Assembly: GCF_041321155.1 (NCBI RefSeq)
Contig: NZ_JBGGWB010000001.1
Coordinates: 868,001 to 932,000 of the forward strand
Reading direction: 5' to 3'
DNA length: 64,000 nt
Source of the DNA: Sphingomonas sp. IW22
Lineage (GTDB): Bacteria; Pseudomonadota; Alphaproteobacteria; Sphingomonadales; Sphingomonadaceae
Shown: positions 44,620 through 53,635 of the stretch, piece by piece
Layout of the letters: each line of letters begins with the position of its first letter
How positions within the stretch are numbered: position 1 is the first letter of the stretch
Notes under the pieces: generated by a model
What the model saw: the letters and a program-made list of their open reading frames with translations, nothing else
Database searches by the model: none
Told to the model about the DNA's origin: nothing
Position numbers and translations under genes: made by a program

Positions 44620-45951
44620 ATGGACGAACTGACGAAGACGCCGGACCTTTACATCATCCTGCTGACCGCTGCCGGTGCCCTGATCGCGCTGGTCGCGTGG
44701 CTCCCACTGGTTCTGAAGCGCCTGCCGCTATCGCTGCCCATCGTCTGCATCGTGCTGGGTGCCTTGGCGATCCTGACGCCGCTGGTGCGGTTCGATCCGT
44801 CGCCGCTGGCCCATCCGGTCATTGCCGAACGATTCACTGAATTCGTCGTCATCATTGCGCTGATGGGCGCCGGTCTGAAGATCGACCGGCCCTTTTCCTG
44901 GCGGACCTGGGGCGTCACCTGGCGACTGCTGGGGATCACCATGCCGCTCAGCATCGGCGCGATCCTGTTGCTGGGTCATTATGGGCTGGGCCTGTCGCTG
45001 GTTGCGTCGCTGCTGCTGGGCGCGTCGCTGGCGCCGACCGATCCGGTGCTGGCATCGGACATTCAGGTCGGCCCGCCGCAGGGAGGCGCGGAGGATGAGG
45101 TCCGCTTCGGTCTGACATCCGAAGCGGGTTTCAATGACGGACTTGCCTTTCCCTTCGTCAATCTGGCGATCGTCATGGCGCTGTCGGCGGGCACGGGCGA
45201 GCCGTGGCTGGTCGACTGGCTGACCTATAATGTCGCGTGGGAAATCGGCGCCGGGGCGCTGGTCGGATGGATCATCGGCAAGGCGTTCGGCTGGCTGACC
45301 TTTCGCATGCCGGGGCAATCGGCGCTGGCCAAGACGGGCGACGGGCTGATCGCGGTGTCGGCCACGTTCGTCTCCTACGGCGTGACCGAGATGCTGCATT
45401 GCTACGGCTTTCTGGCGGTGTTCGTCACCGCGCTGACGTTCCGTTCCGCGCATCGCAACCACGATTTCCAGCGCGAGATGCATGACCTGACCGAACAGGT
45501 CGAACGTCTGGCGATGATGGTGCTGCTGCTGCTGTTCGGCGCCAGCCTTGTGACCGGGCTGTTGCGGCCGGTCGGCTGGACCGACGTGCTGGTGGCGCTG
45601 GCGATCATTTTCCTGGTCCGGCCCGTCAGCGGCTTGCTGGGCATGTGGGGCACCAAGACGACGGGTGGCGAGCGGGCGTCGATCGCGTTTTTCGGGATCC
45701 GCGGCGTCGGCAGCTTTTACTATCTGGCTTACGCCCTGAACGAAGCGGACTTTGCTGAGGCGGAGCGGCTTTGGGGCATTGTCGGGCTGGTCGCGCTGCT
45801 GTCGATCCTGATCCACGGGCTGACGGTGACGCCGCTGATCCGGTTGCTGGACCGCACCCACGGCCGCGACCCTGACGCCCAGCATCGAAAGGCGGTGCCG
45901 CCAGGCGGGCAGATCGGACCGGCGGGCACGCCGGAAAAGGCATCGGACTGA
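44620..45951 (+). CDS. CPA1-type Na+/H+ (cation/proton) antiporter
   Basis: A 443-residue membrane protein with about 12 predicted helices. The NhaP/CPA1 signature is seen in LLLGASLAPTDPVLASDIQVG (helix 5 region) and LTSEAGFNDGLAFPFVNLAI, where the ND pair carries the ion-binding aspartate; IAFFGIRGVGSFYYLAYAL matches the later conserved helix. It exports Na+ or K+ in exchange for protons, supporting pH or salt tolerance. The short C-terminal tail (about 35 residues) has no regulatory domain. ATG 44620 follows GGGGGAACG. A possible EcfG promoter upstream would place it in the general stress response. Confidence 0.92.
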   Translation: MDELTKTPDLYIILLTAAGALIALVAWLPLVLKRLPLSLPIVCIVLGALAILTPLVRFDPSPLAHPVIAERFTEFVVIIALMGAGLKIDRPFSWRTWGVTWRLLGITMPLSIGAILLLGHYGLGLSLVASLLLGASLAPTDPVLASDIQVGPPQGGAEDEVRFGLTSEAGFNDGLAFPFVNLAIVMALSAGTGEPWLVDWLTYNVAWEIGAGALVGWIIGKAFGWLTFRMPGQSALAKTGDGLIAVSATFVSYGVTEMLHCYGFLAVFVTALTFRSAHRNHDFQREMHDLTEQVERLAMMVLLLLFGASLVTGLLRPVGWTDVLVALAIIFLVRPVSGLLGMWGTKTTGGERASIAFFGIRGVGSFYYLAYALNEADFAEAERLWGIVGLVALLSILIHGLTVTPLIRLLDRTHGRDPDAQHRKAVPPGGQIGPAGTPEKASD

Positions 45952-46028
45952 ACGGGCGCCCTGCGCGGTTGTCGGCAGGCGATGGTTATGAGATGCCGGG
46001 GCCAAGATCATCAAGCGCCTGGAGAGGC

Positions 46029-46943
46029 ATGTCACAGAAAGCCGGGTTGACCCGCCGACAAGTCGGGATCGCAACCATCGCTGCGGGTACGCTGGGCTGG
46101 CGCCCCGCACTGGCCGCGACGCCGACCGCCGCCGATATCGTGCGCCGCATGGCCGATTATCGCGGCGACTCGTGGAAGCCGGACGGGCTGGACGGCTTTA
46201 CGGCAGGCGACCCGCAAGTGCCGGTCAGCGGCGTTGCGGTAACGGCGATGCCGGACCTGAAAACGCTGCAACGGGCCGTGGCCCAAGGCTGCAATATGGT
46301 CGTCAGCATCGAATCGCCGCTCTACGCCCGCCCGCCTGCTCCGGCAGTCGGGGATGCAGCCTCCGGTCCCGCACAGGTCGCGGAGCGGCTGCGGGCCGAT
46401 CCGACCTATCGCGGCAAGCTGCACTTCATCGCGCGCAACCGCATGGCCGTTTTCCGGCTAAGCGACAATCTGGGCAGCGGCGACGATCCGCTGGTCCAGG
46501 GCATTGCAAACACGATGGGCTGGCAGCGCTATTGCAGCGCCGACAACCCCCGGCGTTTCGACATTCCGCGTGGCTCGCTGGCGGCGCTGGCGGCGTCGGT
46601 GAAGCGTCAGCTGGGCGTGAATGGCGGGATGCGCGTGATCGGTCAGGGCGACCACGCCGTCTCACGCGTGCTGGTGGTGCCAAGCCGGATCGACCCCGTT
46701 GCGGTGGTAAAGCAGCTGCCCCAGGCCGACGTGCTGCTGGCAGGCGACCTGCGCGAATGGGAACTGGTCGAATATCTGCATGACAGCTGGGAAACCGACG
46801 CGCCGAAATCGCTGATTGCGGTGGGCCGCATCCTGTCCGAACAGCCGGGCATGCTGGCGGCGGCATCGTGGTTGCGGTCGGTTGCGAACGTGCCCGTGCG
46901 GCCTTTGATGGTCGAAGACCCGTTCTGGAGGCTGCCGGCATGA
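46029..46943 (+). CDS. Nif3-like paralogue A, Tat-exported, metal ligands apparently lost
   Basis: A 304-residue protein. A twin-arginine signal (LTRRQVGIATIAAGTLG, cleavage after ALA) precedes a domain that aligns by eye with the Nif3-like protein encoded next. Shared landmarks are VSGVAVTAMPDLKTLQRAVAQG (split family motif), DPTYRGKLHFI, and the C-terminal LLAGDLREWELVEYLHD with VGRILSEQPGM. Positions that hold metal ligands in relatives are changed: SIESPLY where the paralogue has PHEVTWF, and RLSDNL where it has RNHDLT. It may therefore be a non-catalytic binding protein in the periplasm. GGAGAGG supports the ATG at 46029. Function unknown. Confidence 0.7.
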   Translation: MSQKAGLTRRQVGIATIAAGTLGWRPALAATPTAADIVRRMADYRGDSWKPDGLDGFTAGDPQVPVSGVAVTAMPDLKTLQRAVAQGCNMVVSIESPLYARPPAPAVGDAASGPAQVAERLRADPTYRGKLHFIARNRMAVFRLSDNLGSGDDPLVQGIANTMGWQRYCSADNPRRFDIPRGSLAALAASVKRQLGVNGGMRVIGQGDHAVSRVLVVPSRIDPVAVVKQLPQADVLLAGDLREWELVEYLHDSWETDAPKSLIAVGRILSEQPGMLAAASWLRSVANVPVRPLMVEDPFWRLPA

Positions 46944-47815
46944 CCCCGCGCGAACTGGTCGAACGCATCATCGCCCAGGGCACCGCGGACGGCGCCCCCC
47001 CGCCGCCCGTCGCCGGTTACCGCGACACGTTCAAGATCGGCGACCCGGATGTGCCGATCACAGGTATCGCCACCACCGGCATGACGACGCTGCGCGTGCT
47101 GAAGCGCGCGGTGGCGGAGCGGCGCAACTTCATCATCCCGCATGAAGTGACGTGGTTCAACGACCGCGACGATCCGGCGGGCTATGTCGAGGACGATCCC
47201 GTCTATCGCGCGAAGAAGGCGTTTTGCGAGGATCATGGGCTGGTGATCTGGCGCAACCACGACCTGACCCACCGGATGCGGCCCGACCAGATGTTCGTCG
47301 GCCTGTTGCGCCAGCTGGGCTGGGCGGCGGACGCGACGCCGCTGATCGGCCGGCTGCCCACGGTCACCCTGCCCCGCCCCACGACGCTGGCCGCCCTTGC
47401 CGCGCATGTCGTCGCCCGCTGCGGCGCGCATGCCTATCGACTGGCCGGACCGGCGGACATGACCGTGCGAAAGGTCGCGGTCGGGGTCGGCTATGCCTTT
47501 CCGAATTTCCTGACGGATCCGGATGTCGACGTGATCGTCGGCGGCGAAGCGCAGGAAGGCACCGACAGCAGCTTGCCCACGCACGACCTGATCCAGTTCG
47601 CCGCCGACTCCACGGCGCTGGGCCGACCGCGCGGGCTGGTCGTGCTGGGCCGCATGGCGACGGAGGATATCGGCATGCAGGTGGTGGCCGAATGGATCGG
47701 CTCCCTCGCCCCCGATATTCCGATCGCCTATCTGCCCGCTGGCGAGCCGTTCGCCCGCCCCTTTGCCGCTTTAGCCAAGCGGGCGGCGTCAGTCGCCCTG
47801 CGGCTGGGGCAGTAA
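46940..47815 (+). CDS. Nif3-like dinuclear-metal-centre protein B
   Basis: A 291-residue protein of the Nif3/YbgI-like (GTP cyclohydrolase I type 2-like) superfamily. Motifs are ITGIATTGMTTLRVLKRAV, IIPHEVTWFNDRDDP (candidate ligands His and Glu), DDPVYRAKKAFCEDHGLVIWRNHDLTHR (candidate ligands His, Asp, His; read over about 28 residues) and VIVGGEAQEG. No signal peptide is present, so it is cytosolic. Members assemble as toroidal hexamers with two metals per subunit; activity is not known for this subgroup. Its ATG overlaps the stop of paralogue A (ATGA), and the pair is probably made together. Confidence 0.8.
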   Translation: MTPRELVERIIAQGTADGAPPPPVAGYRDTFKIGDPDVPITGIATTGMTTLRVLKRAVAERRNFIIPHEVTWFNDRDDPAGYVEDDPVYRAKKAFCEDHGLVIWRNHDLTHRMRPDQMFVGLLRQLGWAADATPLIGRLPTVTLPRPTTLAALAAHVVARCGAHAYRLAGPADMTVRKVAVGVGYAFPNFLTDPDVDVIVGGEAQEGTDSSLPTHDLIQFAADSTALGRPRGLVVLGRMATEDIGMQVVAEWIGSLAPDIPIAYLPAGEPFARPFAALAKRAASVALRLGQ

Positions 47816-48475
47816 CAGGGCCAGCAGCAGCATCCGACATTCGGCGTCCATTTCGCCATCGATCATTTCGGGGCGAAATCGCCGCTGAAAGGCCATGATC
47901 GCGGCGCGCGGTTCGGTCACGTCATAGCCGAAGCGTTCCAGCGCCAGGAGAAAGCTGGCCTCGTTCCAGTGCGGGTCCATCAACCCGCGGGTGGGGCGCG
48001 GCAGCGCAAGCCGCAGGCGCGCCAGCCGCGACCAGGGGAAACGCTCGCCAGGATCTTTCTTGCGCGTGGGGGCGATGTCCGAATGGCCGACGACATTGCC
48101 GCGCGTCACCTGATGCCGGTCCTTCAACGCCGCGACCAGCCGGATCACGGCACAGACCTGCTCCTCCGGAAAGTCGCGATACCCCCATTCATGGCCGGGA
48201 TTGACGATCTCGATCCCGATGGAGGCGGAATTGACGTCGGTGATGCCGCGCCAGTGCGAACGACCGGCATGCCATGCGCGGCGTTCCTCATCGACCAGCG
48301 AGAAGATGCGGCCATCCTCTTCGACCAGATAATGCGACGACACCTTGGCCGCCGGATCGCACAACCGCTCCAGTGCCGCCGCACCGGTTTCCATGCCGGT
48401 ATAGTGCAGCACGATCATGCTGACCGGCAGGGCACGTTCGTCGTGATTGGGCGAAGGCGCAGGAATGTGCCGCAT
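47789..48475 (-). CDS. N-acetylmuramoyl-L-alanine amidase (AmiD/AmpD type)
   Basis: A 228-residue amidase_2 protein. The zinc histidines are placed in IVLHYTGM and VVGHSDIAPTRKKDPGERFPW, with the catalytic region SHYLVEEDGRIFSLV and GIEIVNPGHEWGY between. The C-terminal ~70 residues (FLLALERFGYD and FQRRFRPEMIDGEMDAE) form a peptidoglycan-binding-like helical domain. It cleaves the lactoyl-peptide bond of muropeptides. No signal peptide is seen, which favours an AmpD-like cytosolic recycling role. The start is 42 bp after cheR. Its end overlaps the convergent Nif3 gene by 27 bp. Confidence 0.92.
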   Translation of the reverse strand: MRHIPAPSPNHDERALPVSMIVLHYTGMETGAAALERLCDPAAKVSSHYLVEEDGRIFSLVDEERRAWHAGRSHWRGITDVNSASIGIEIVNPGHEWGYRDFPEEQVCAVIRLVAALKDRHQVTRGNVVGHSDIAPTRKKDPGERFPWSRLARLRLALPRPTRGLMDPHWNEASFLLALERFGYDVTEPRAAIMAFQRRFRPEMIDGEMDAECRMLLLALLLPQPQGD

Positions 48476-48517
48476 CGCCCCTGATTGCGGCGCCCGGCGC
48501 GCGCGCGCAAGCCCCCG

Positions 48518-49318
48518 TCAGCAGGGGGAATAAAAGCCGCGCCACGCCTCGTTCGGAGTCAACCGCTCACACTGGCCGATCACGGTCTCGCCCGCGCCCA
48601 GCAGCAACAGCCCGTCGGGCTTCAGCGCATCGGCCAACCCGTCCAGCACCTGCCGCCGCATGGCCGGGCCGAAATAGAGCAGCACGTTGCGGCACAGGAT
48701 CATGTCGAACAGCCCCGGCAACATCGGCTCACCGGCAAGATTGTGGCTACGGTAACGGATGCGGTCAGTCAGTTCGGGGCGGACACACCAATCGTCACCC
48801 GCCGGTTCGAACCACCGCAACAGCCGCCCGATGGGCAGGCCGCGCTGAACCTCGAACTGCGAATATCGGCCTTCGCGCGCCCGGTCGATCGCGACCGGCG
48901 ACACATCGGTCGCATGAATCTCGACCGTCAAACCGCGTTCGGCAAACAACATGGCCAGGCTGAGCGGCTCCTGGCCCGTGGCGCAGCCTGCCGACCAGAT
49001 CCGCACCGGCTGATCGCGAGCGGCCAGTGCCGATGCGGCCTGTTCCAGCACGCCGGGATCGCGAAAAAAGCTGGTTTCGTGGTTGAGCAGCGCCTCGACC
49101 ACGGCCTCGGCCAGCCGGTGGTCGTTCCCATGCGACAGCGCCAGCGCCAGCGCGTCGAAATCGCGCAGTCCGTGTGACTGGAGCAGCGGCGTGAGCATCG
49201 AATCGATCCGCCAGGCACGATTGGCCTGAAGCTGTTGTCCTGTCCGCCGTTCGAGCAGTGTCGCGATTACATCGGCTGGCCGCACGCGGGGCACCGGCCG
49301 ATGGCGAAGCGGCGTCAC
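48518..49318 (-). CDS. cheR: chemotaxis protein methyltransferase CheR
   Basis: A 266-residue SAM-dependent enzyme that methylates glutamates on chemoreceptors. The N-terminal helical domain ends in LLNHETSFFRDPGV, and the SAM domain has WSAGCATGQEPLSLAMLF, ATDVSPVAIDRAREG and ILCRNVLLYF. The start is GTG at 49318, overlapping the cheB stop (GTGA), so CheB and CheR are translated together. No MCP receptor gene is in this window. Confidence 0.95.
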   Translation of the reverse strand: MTPLRHRPVPRVRPADVIATLLERRTGQQLQANRAWRIDSMLTPLLQSHGLRDFDALALALSHGNDHRLAEAVVEALLNHETSFFRDPGVLEQAASALAARDQPVRIWSAGCATGQEPLSLAMLFAERGLTVEIHATDVSPVAIDRAREGRYSQFEVQRGLPIGRLLRWFEPAGDDWCVRPELTDRIRYRSHNLAGEPMLPGLFDMILCRNVLLYFGPAMRRQVLDGLADALKPDGLLLLGAGETVIGQCERLTPNEAWRGFYSPC

Positions 49319-50388
49319 GAAATCGCGTCCGCAAAGCGCGCGCGGACGGCGCGGCCGATGGCGTCAGGCGGCAGCACCGCCTCCGCCAGCCCCTTTTCCA
49401 CCACCGCGCCCGGCATGCCCCAGACGACGCTGCTGGCTCGGTCCTGCGCGATCAGCGCACCGCCGCAGTCGATCAGGCGTTGCGCCCCGATCACGCCGTC
49501 GCGCCCCATGCCGCTCAACACGATCGCCAGCGCACCCGCCCCAAATACTTCGCCCACGCTGGCGAACATCGGGTCGGCAGAGGGCGAACAGCCGCTGTCC
49601 GAACGCCGTCGCTCCAGCCGGATGCTCTGGCCGTCGGTGATTGCCACACAGGTCAGGTGCGCGTCGCCCGGCGCGATATAGGCGTGGCCCGGACGGATGC
49701 GCATCCGATCCTCCGCCACGAAACAGGGGCGTCCGGCCAGTTGCGCGAATTGTCGCGCGAAATAGGGCATGAACGCCGCCGGCAGATGCTGCGTCACCAG
49801 CATAGGCGCATCACAGGCGGCGTCGATTTCGGCCAGCATCTGGCCCAGTGCGTGGATGCCGCCGGTCGATGCCCCGATGGCCAGCACGCGCGGCGCCTCT
49901 CGCCGGACGCGGGGCAGCGGCGTGCTGCGCAATACCGGCCGCTCGACCATGCAGCGCGCTTCGGCCAATCGCGCCAGCCGTTCGTGCAGCAATTCGGCGA
50001 AGCGACCCGCCAGCACCCCCGCGCCCGGCTTCACCAGCGTATCCGCTGCGCCCAGCGCCAGCGCACACACCGTTGCTTCGACTCCGGTCGCGCAGGTCGA
50101 CGAAACGATCAGAACCTGTGCCCCCCGGCCCGCCGCCAGAATTTCGGGAAGCGCCGCAAGCCCGCTCTGCCCAGGCATCTCGATGTCGAGCAGAACCACA
50201 TCGGCATGGTCGCGGGCCAGGAAATTGATTGCCGCCGTCGCGTCCCCGACCGCGCCGGCCACGCGGTAGCGCGGGTCGCTTTCGATGATACGGCGAAGCA
50301 CGGCGCGTGCGACGATCGAATCGTCGACGATCAGGACGTCGGCGGGACGCCGGTCCGAAACCGCACCCGATGCGGGCTGCGCGGTCAT
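49315..50388 (-). CDS. cheB: protein-glutamate methylesterase CheB
   Basis: A 357-residue response regulator with esterase output. Receiver domain about 16-135 (LIVDDSIVAR, phospho-Asp D68 in LLDIEMPGQSG, Lys in LVKPGAG) and CheB catalytic domain about 160-350 with Ser in GASTGG, His in TQHLP and Asp in SGMGRDG. It demethylates or deamidates chemoreceptors when phosphorylated by CheA. It lies 7 bp downstream of cheY and overlaps cheR. Confidence 0.96.
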   Translation of the reverse strand: MTAQPASGAVSDRRPADVLIVDDSIVARAVLRRIIESDPRYRVAGAVGDATAAINFLARDHADVVLLDIEMPGQSGLAALPEILAAGRGAQVLIVSSTCATGVEATVCALALGAADTLVKPGAGVLAGRFAELLHERLARLAEARCMVERPVLRSTPLPRVRREAPRVLAIGASTGGIHALGQMLAEIDAACDAPMLVTQHLPAAFMPYFARQFAQLAGRPCFVAEDRMRIRPGHAYIAPGDAHLTCVAITDGQSIRLERRRSDSGCSPSADPMFASVGEVFGAGALAIVLSGMGRDGVIGAQRLIDCGGALIAQDRASSVVWGMPGAVVEKGLAEAVLPPDAIGRAVRARFADAIS

Positions 50389-50395
50389 CGTCGGA

Positions 50396-50761
50396 TCACG
50401 CCATGCCCACGATCTGAAGCTTCGACTGCAGCGTTTCGCGGTCGAACGGCTTCATCACATATTCGTCGGCACCCGCTTCGATCGCGGCGCGGATATGGGC
50501 CATGCCGTTTTCGGTGGTGCAGAACACGACCTTTGGCTTGTTCTCCATCTGCGTTTCGCGAAGGGCCCGCAGGAAATCCATGCCGCTCATCACCGGCATG
50601 TTCCAGTCGAGCAGCACGACGTCGGGCGCTGATTCAAGGCAAGCGTCCAGCGCCTCCCGGCCATCCGCCGCTTCGCGCACATTGAACGACAGCCCTTCAA
50701 GGATGTGCCGCGCGACCTTGCGGATCACCTTTGAATCGTCGACCACCAGACAGCTTTTCAT
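50396..50761 (-). CDS. cheY: chemotaxis response regulator CheY
   Basis: A 121-residue single receiver domain. Acidic pocket VVDDSK, phosphoacceptor D52 in VVLLDWNMPVMSGM, switch Thr in VVFCTTEN and Lys in VMKPFDR. Phosphorylated by CheA, it controls the flagellar motor. It lies between cheW and cheB in the operon. Confidence 0.95.
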   Translation of the reverse strand: MKSCLVVDDSKVIRKVARHILEGLSFNVREAADGREALDACLESAPDVVLLDWNMPVMSGMDFLRALRETQMENKPKVVFCTTENGMAHIRAAIEAGADEYVMKPFDRETLQSKLQIVGMA

Positions 50762-50822
50762 TCTACGCCCTACTTTCGTTTCGACCCGTCACCGTCCTTG
50801 CACGACGGTTGTAAGCGTCGCG

Positions 50823-51257
50823 TTAATCGCTCGACATTTGCTGAAGGCCGGGGACCAGCGCGGCCAGGTCGATCACCAGCGCCGCTTCGCCGTCGCGGTC
50901 GATCACCGCACGCGTTGCCCGGGCCCATTCGCCGGGCAGCGTGACACCGGCGGCCAGCGGCCGGGGCGTGAATTCAGCCACATCGTCCAATGCATCGACG
51001 GCAAAGGCATAATGATGCCCGTCGATCTGCGAGACGATGGCGCGCCGGGGCACGCCGCCCCCCGCTTCACCGGCCAGAGCGCCCGCGGTGTCCAGCACCG
51101 TCACCACCCGGCTGCGCAGCGTGGCAAGGCCCAGCACGTGGCGTGCGGCGAGCGGCGTCGGCGTCACTTCGCCCAGGTCCACGACCGATTCGACGGCGGC
51201 GGATTCGATGGCCACGGGATGGCCGGCAACCTGTGCGAGCAGATACAGGCAGCTCAT
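50823..51257 (-). CDS. cheW: chemotaxis coupling protein CheW
   Basis: A 144-residue CheW-domain protein that links receptors to CheA: VAGHPVAIESAAVESVVDLGEVTPTP, GLATLRSRVVTVLDT and AFAVDALDDVAEF are the usual strands. Its ATG overlaps the cheA stop codon (ATGA). Short for the family but complete. Confidence 0.92.
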   Translation of the reverse strand: MSCLYLLAQVAGHPVAIESAAVESVVDLGEVTPTPLAARHVLGLATLRSRVVTVLDTAGALAGEAGGGVPRRAIVSQIDGHHYAFAVDALDDVAEFTPRPLAAGVTLPGEWARATRAVIDRDGEAALVIDLAALVPGLQQMSSD

Positions 51258-53581
51258 CGTACACGCTCCAGCCGGGCGCCGACTGCCGCCAGCAAGCCTT
51301 CGCGATCATATCGGTGGATGGCCCCGGTGGCGGCCGCCTTGCCGGGGTCGCTGGCCAGCCGGACCAGCGCAGCGCCGGTCGGCGGGGGCGTATCGTCATC
51401 GGCGTCCAGACGGATCACAACATCGGGTGTCTCCGCCCCGGCATGGGCCGCTACGCGCCAACCCGCGCCGCGAAGCATCGGCGCCAGGAAGGTGGACATC
51501 CAGCCGCCATCCCCCTCGTCCAGCACGCACAGCGGCTGACGCTTGATGTCGCCCACCTCACCATGGGTCGTGAATAGCCACAGCGCGTCGAGCAATTCGA
51601 CCGGCTCCCCGTCAACCAGCACGACCCCGGCAATCGCGCCCGGCGCGGCGGGTGGTGCCTGTTCGGCCGGGATCGTGACGATGTCGCTCGCCTCCTTGAT
51701 GGCATAGGCCAGCTCCGCATCGCCGTCGCGCAGGCGCAGCACGGCAAAGGATCGGTCAGGAATCGTCGCATGGGTGGCCAGCGGCACCAGCCGGTTGTCG
51801 ATCAACAGCCGCAGGCGACCGCCGGTGCGGTATACCTGTGGCGGCTGCGCGGTTTCGATCCGGTCGACGGCCGCCAGCGGCAGCGCGCGGCGCACCCCGT
51901 CCAGATCCTGGAAGGTCAGCAGTGACAGGCCCGGCGCTTCGACCTCTTCCTCTGCAACCGCGACCGGCCCGTCCTCTCGCCGGAAACTCAGGCCCGCGAC
52001 GTTCGCCACCCCGGCGCAATCGACCAGCAGCATCGGCCGTCCGCTGTCGGGCAGCGTCTGCCCGGCATAGACCCCCGCCGCCATCACGGCCGGGGCCGCC
52101 GGCTTGATCACCAGTTCCTCATGGTCCAGCACTTCGTCCACGCCCAGCACGAACGCGCCGACGCCGATGTTGGCGATGATCAGCATGTCCGGCTCCCGGT
52201 CGCCCGCCGACAAACCCAGGAGCGCGCCGAAGGGCACCACCGGCAGGCGGCGTTCGCGCACGGTGGCGACCATCCGCCCGCCAAGCCGTTCGATCCGCAC
52301 ACCCTGCCCGCCCAGCGCAACAATCTCCTCGATCACGCCGCGCGGCACGGCGAAACACTGTTCACCAACGCCGACGATGATCGTCGGCAGAATGGACAGT
52401 GTCAGCGGTACGCGGATTGCAATCCGCAGGCCCCGGCCCGGCGTACTGTCCAGCTCCACCCGGCCCCCGATCGCCTCGATCGCAGAGCGCACCACGTCCA
52501 TGCCAACGCCGCGCCCGGAAATCGACGACACATCGTCCTTGGTCGACAGGCCCGGTTCGAAGATCAGCGCCAGCCGGTCCCGTTCCGGCAGCGCGCGCAG
52601 TGAACCTTCGTCGCGGCCATTCCTGACCAGCTTGGCAATCAGCCTTTCGGTGTCGATGCCGCGTCCGTCATCGGTCACTTCCACGACGATCTGATTGCCC
52701 GCCTGTCGCGCGGCGACCGTCAGATGCCCGGTTTCCGGCTTGCCCGCCGCGCGCCGAGCGGCCGGATCTTCGAGCCCGTGGTCAATCGAATTGCGGATGA
52801 TGTGGACCAGCGGATCGCGCATCACCTCGATCATTTCGCGGTCCAGCTCGACGTCGCTGCCCTCCACCGACAAGGCGACGCGCTTGTCCAGGCTGGCCGC
52901 AGTGTCGCGCACCAGCCGCGGCAAGGCCGAGAACAGCATCTCGATCTTTTGCATGCGGGTCCGCGTCACGGTTTCGCGCATATCCGCGACCGTGGCGGAC
53001 AGGCGTTCCAGCGCGGCCTCCGCCGTGGGGTCGACATCGCCCGCCCGCATCCGGCGCGCGAGTTCGTTTCGCGCCAGCACCATTTCGGACATGCCGCTCA
53101 TCATCCGGTCGAGCAGATCGACACCCAGCCGGACGCTTCGCGAAGGGCTGCGAACCACTACCGGTCCCGCCCGTTCCGCAGGCGGCGGCGAACCGGCCAA
53201 CGCCAGCATTGCTGCCGCCGGGTCTAGCGCGGCGATCAACAGGTCGTCGCTGCCATCGTCGAGCGAGGTTCCGCTGTCGATCGCATCGACGATCTCGCCG
53301 ATCCGGTCGACGATCGCCAGCACCGCGTTGACCAGCCGCGCGTCGGGCACACGGCGACCGTCGCGAACCTGCGCCAGCGTGTCTTCGGCGGCGTGGGCCA
53401 GCCGCTCAAGCCGCGGCAGATCCAGGAAACCGCAGCTTCCCTTGACCGTGTGGACAAAGCGGAAAATGGCGTCCAGCCGCGCGCGGTCGTCGGGCGCGGC
53501 TTCCCACGCGACGATTTCCCCGGCCAATGCCTCGGCCGTTTCGCGTGTCTCCGCGATGAATTCCTGCAACAGGTCGTCCAT
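51254..53581 (-). CDS. cheA: chemotaxis histidine kinase CheA
   Basis: A 775-residue kinase. P1 Hpt domain about 1-105 (phospho-His H44 in FVHTVKGSCGF). The P2 CheY-binding domain is absent. P3 dimerisation follows about residues 150-215, then the P4 ATPase (HIIRNSIDHGLE, TDDGRGIDTERL, GRGVGMDVV) and a P5 CheW-like domain. Beyond this lies an extra ~270-residue tail: a second CheW-like segment (about 560-680) and a degenerate receiver-like end (about 680-775) lacking a clear phospho-Asp. GGAGGA precedes the ATG. It heads the operon cheA-cheW-cheY-cheB-cheR. Confidence 0.95.
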   Translation of the reverse strand: MDDLLQEFIAETRETAEALAGEIVAWEAAPDDRARLDAIFRFVHTVKGSCGFLDLPRLERLAHAAEDTLAQVRDGRRVPDARLVNAVLAIVDRIGEIVDAIDSGTSLDDGSDDLLIAALDPAAAMLALAGSPPPAERAGPVVVRSPSRSVRLGVDLLDRMMSGMSEMVLARNELARRMRAGDVDPTAEAALERLSATVADMRETVTRTRMQKIEMLFSALPRLVRDTAASLDKRVALSVEGSDVELDREMIEVMRDPLVHIIRNSIDHGLEDPAARRAAGKPETGHLTVAARQAGNQIVVEVTDDGRGIDTERLIAKLVRNGRDEGSLRALPERDRLALIFEPGLSTKDDVSSISGRGVGMDVVRSAIEAIGGRVELDSTPGRGLRIAIRVPLTLSILPTIIVGVGEQCFAVPRGVIEEIVALGGQGVRIERLGGRMVATVRERRLPVVPFGALLGLSAGDREPDMLIIANIGVGAFVLGVDEVLDHEELVIKPAAPAVMAAGVYAGQTLPDSGRPMLLVDCAGVANVAGLSFRREDGPVAVAEEEVEAPGLSLLTFQDLDGVRRALPLAAVDRIETAQPPQVYRTGGRLRLLIDNRLVPLATHATIPDRSFAVLRLRDGDAELAYAIKEASDIVTIPAEQAPPAAPGAIAGVVLVDGEPVELLDALWLFTTHGEVGDIKRQPLCVLDEGDGGWMSTFLAPMLRGAGWRVAAHAGAETPDVVIRLDADDDTPPPTGAALVRLASDPGKAAATGAIHRYDREGLLAAVGARLERVR

Positions 53582-53635
53582 GGTCCTCCGCCGGATTGGC
53601 CAGCGAGCCTTGAACGCCTGCAGTTAAAAGGGCGT

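Noticed and set aside
44728..46110. 460-codon open frame antisense to the antiporter gene
   Set aside because: The plus-strand antiporter is unambiguous; the antisense product is a low-complexity Arg/Gln/His sequence.
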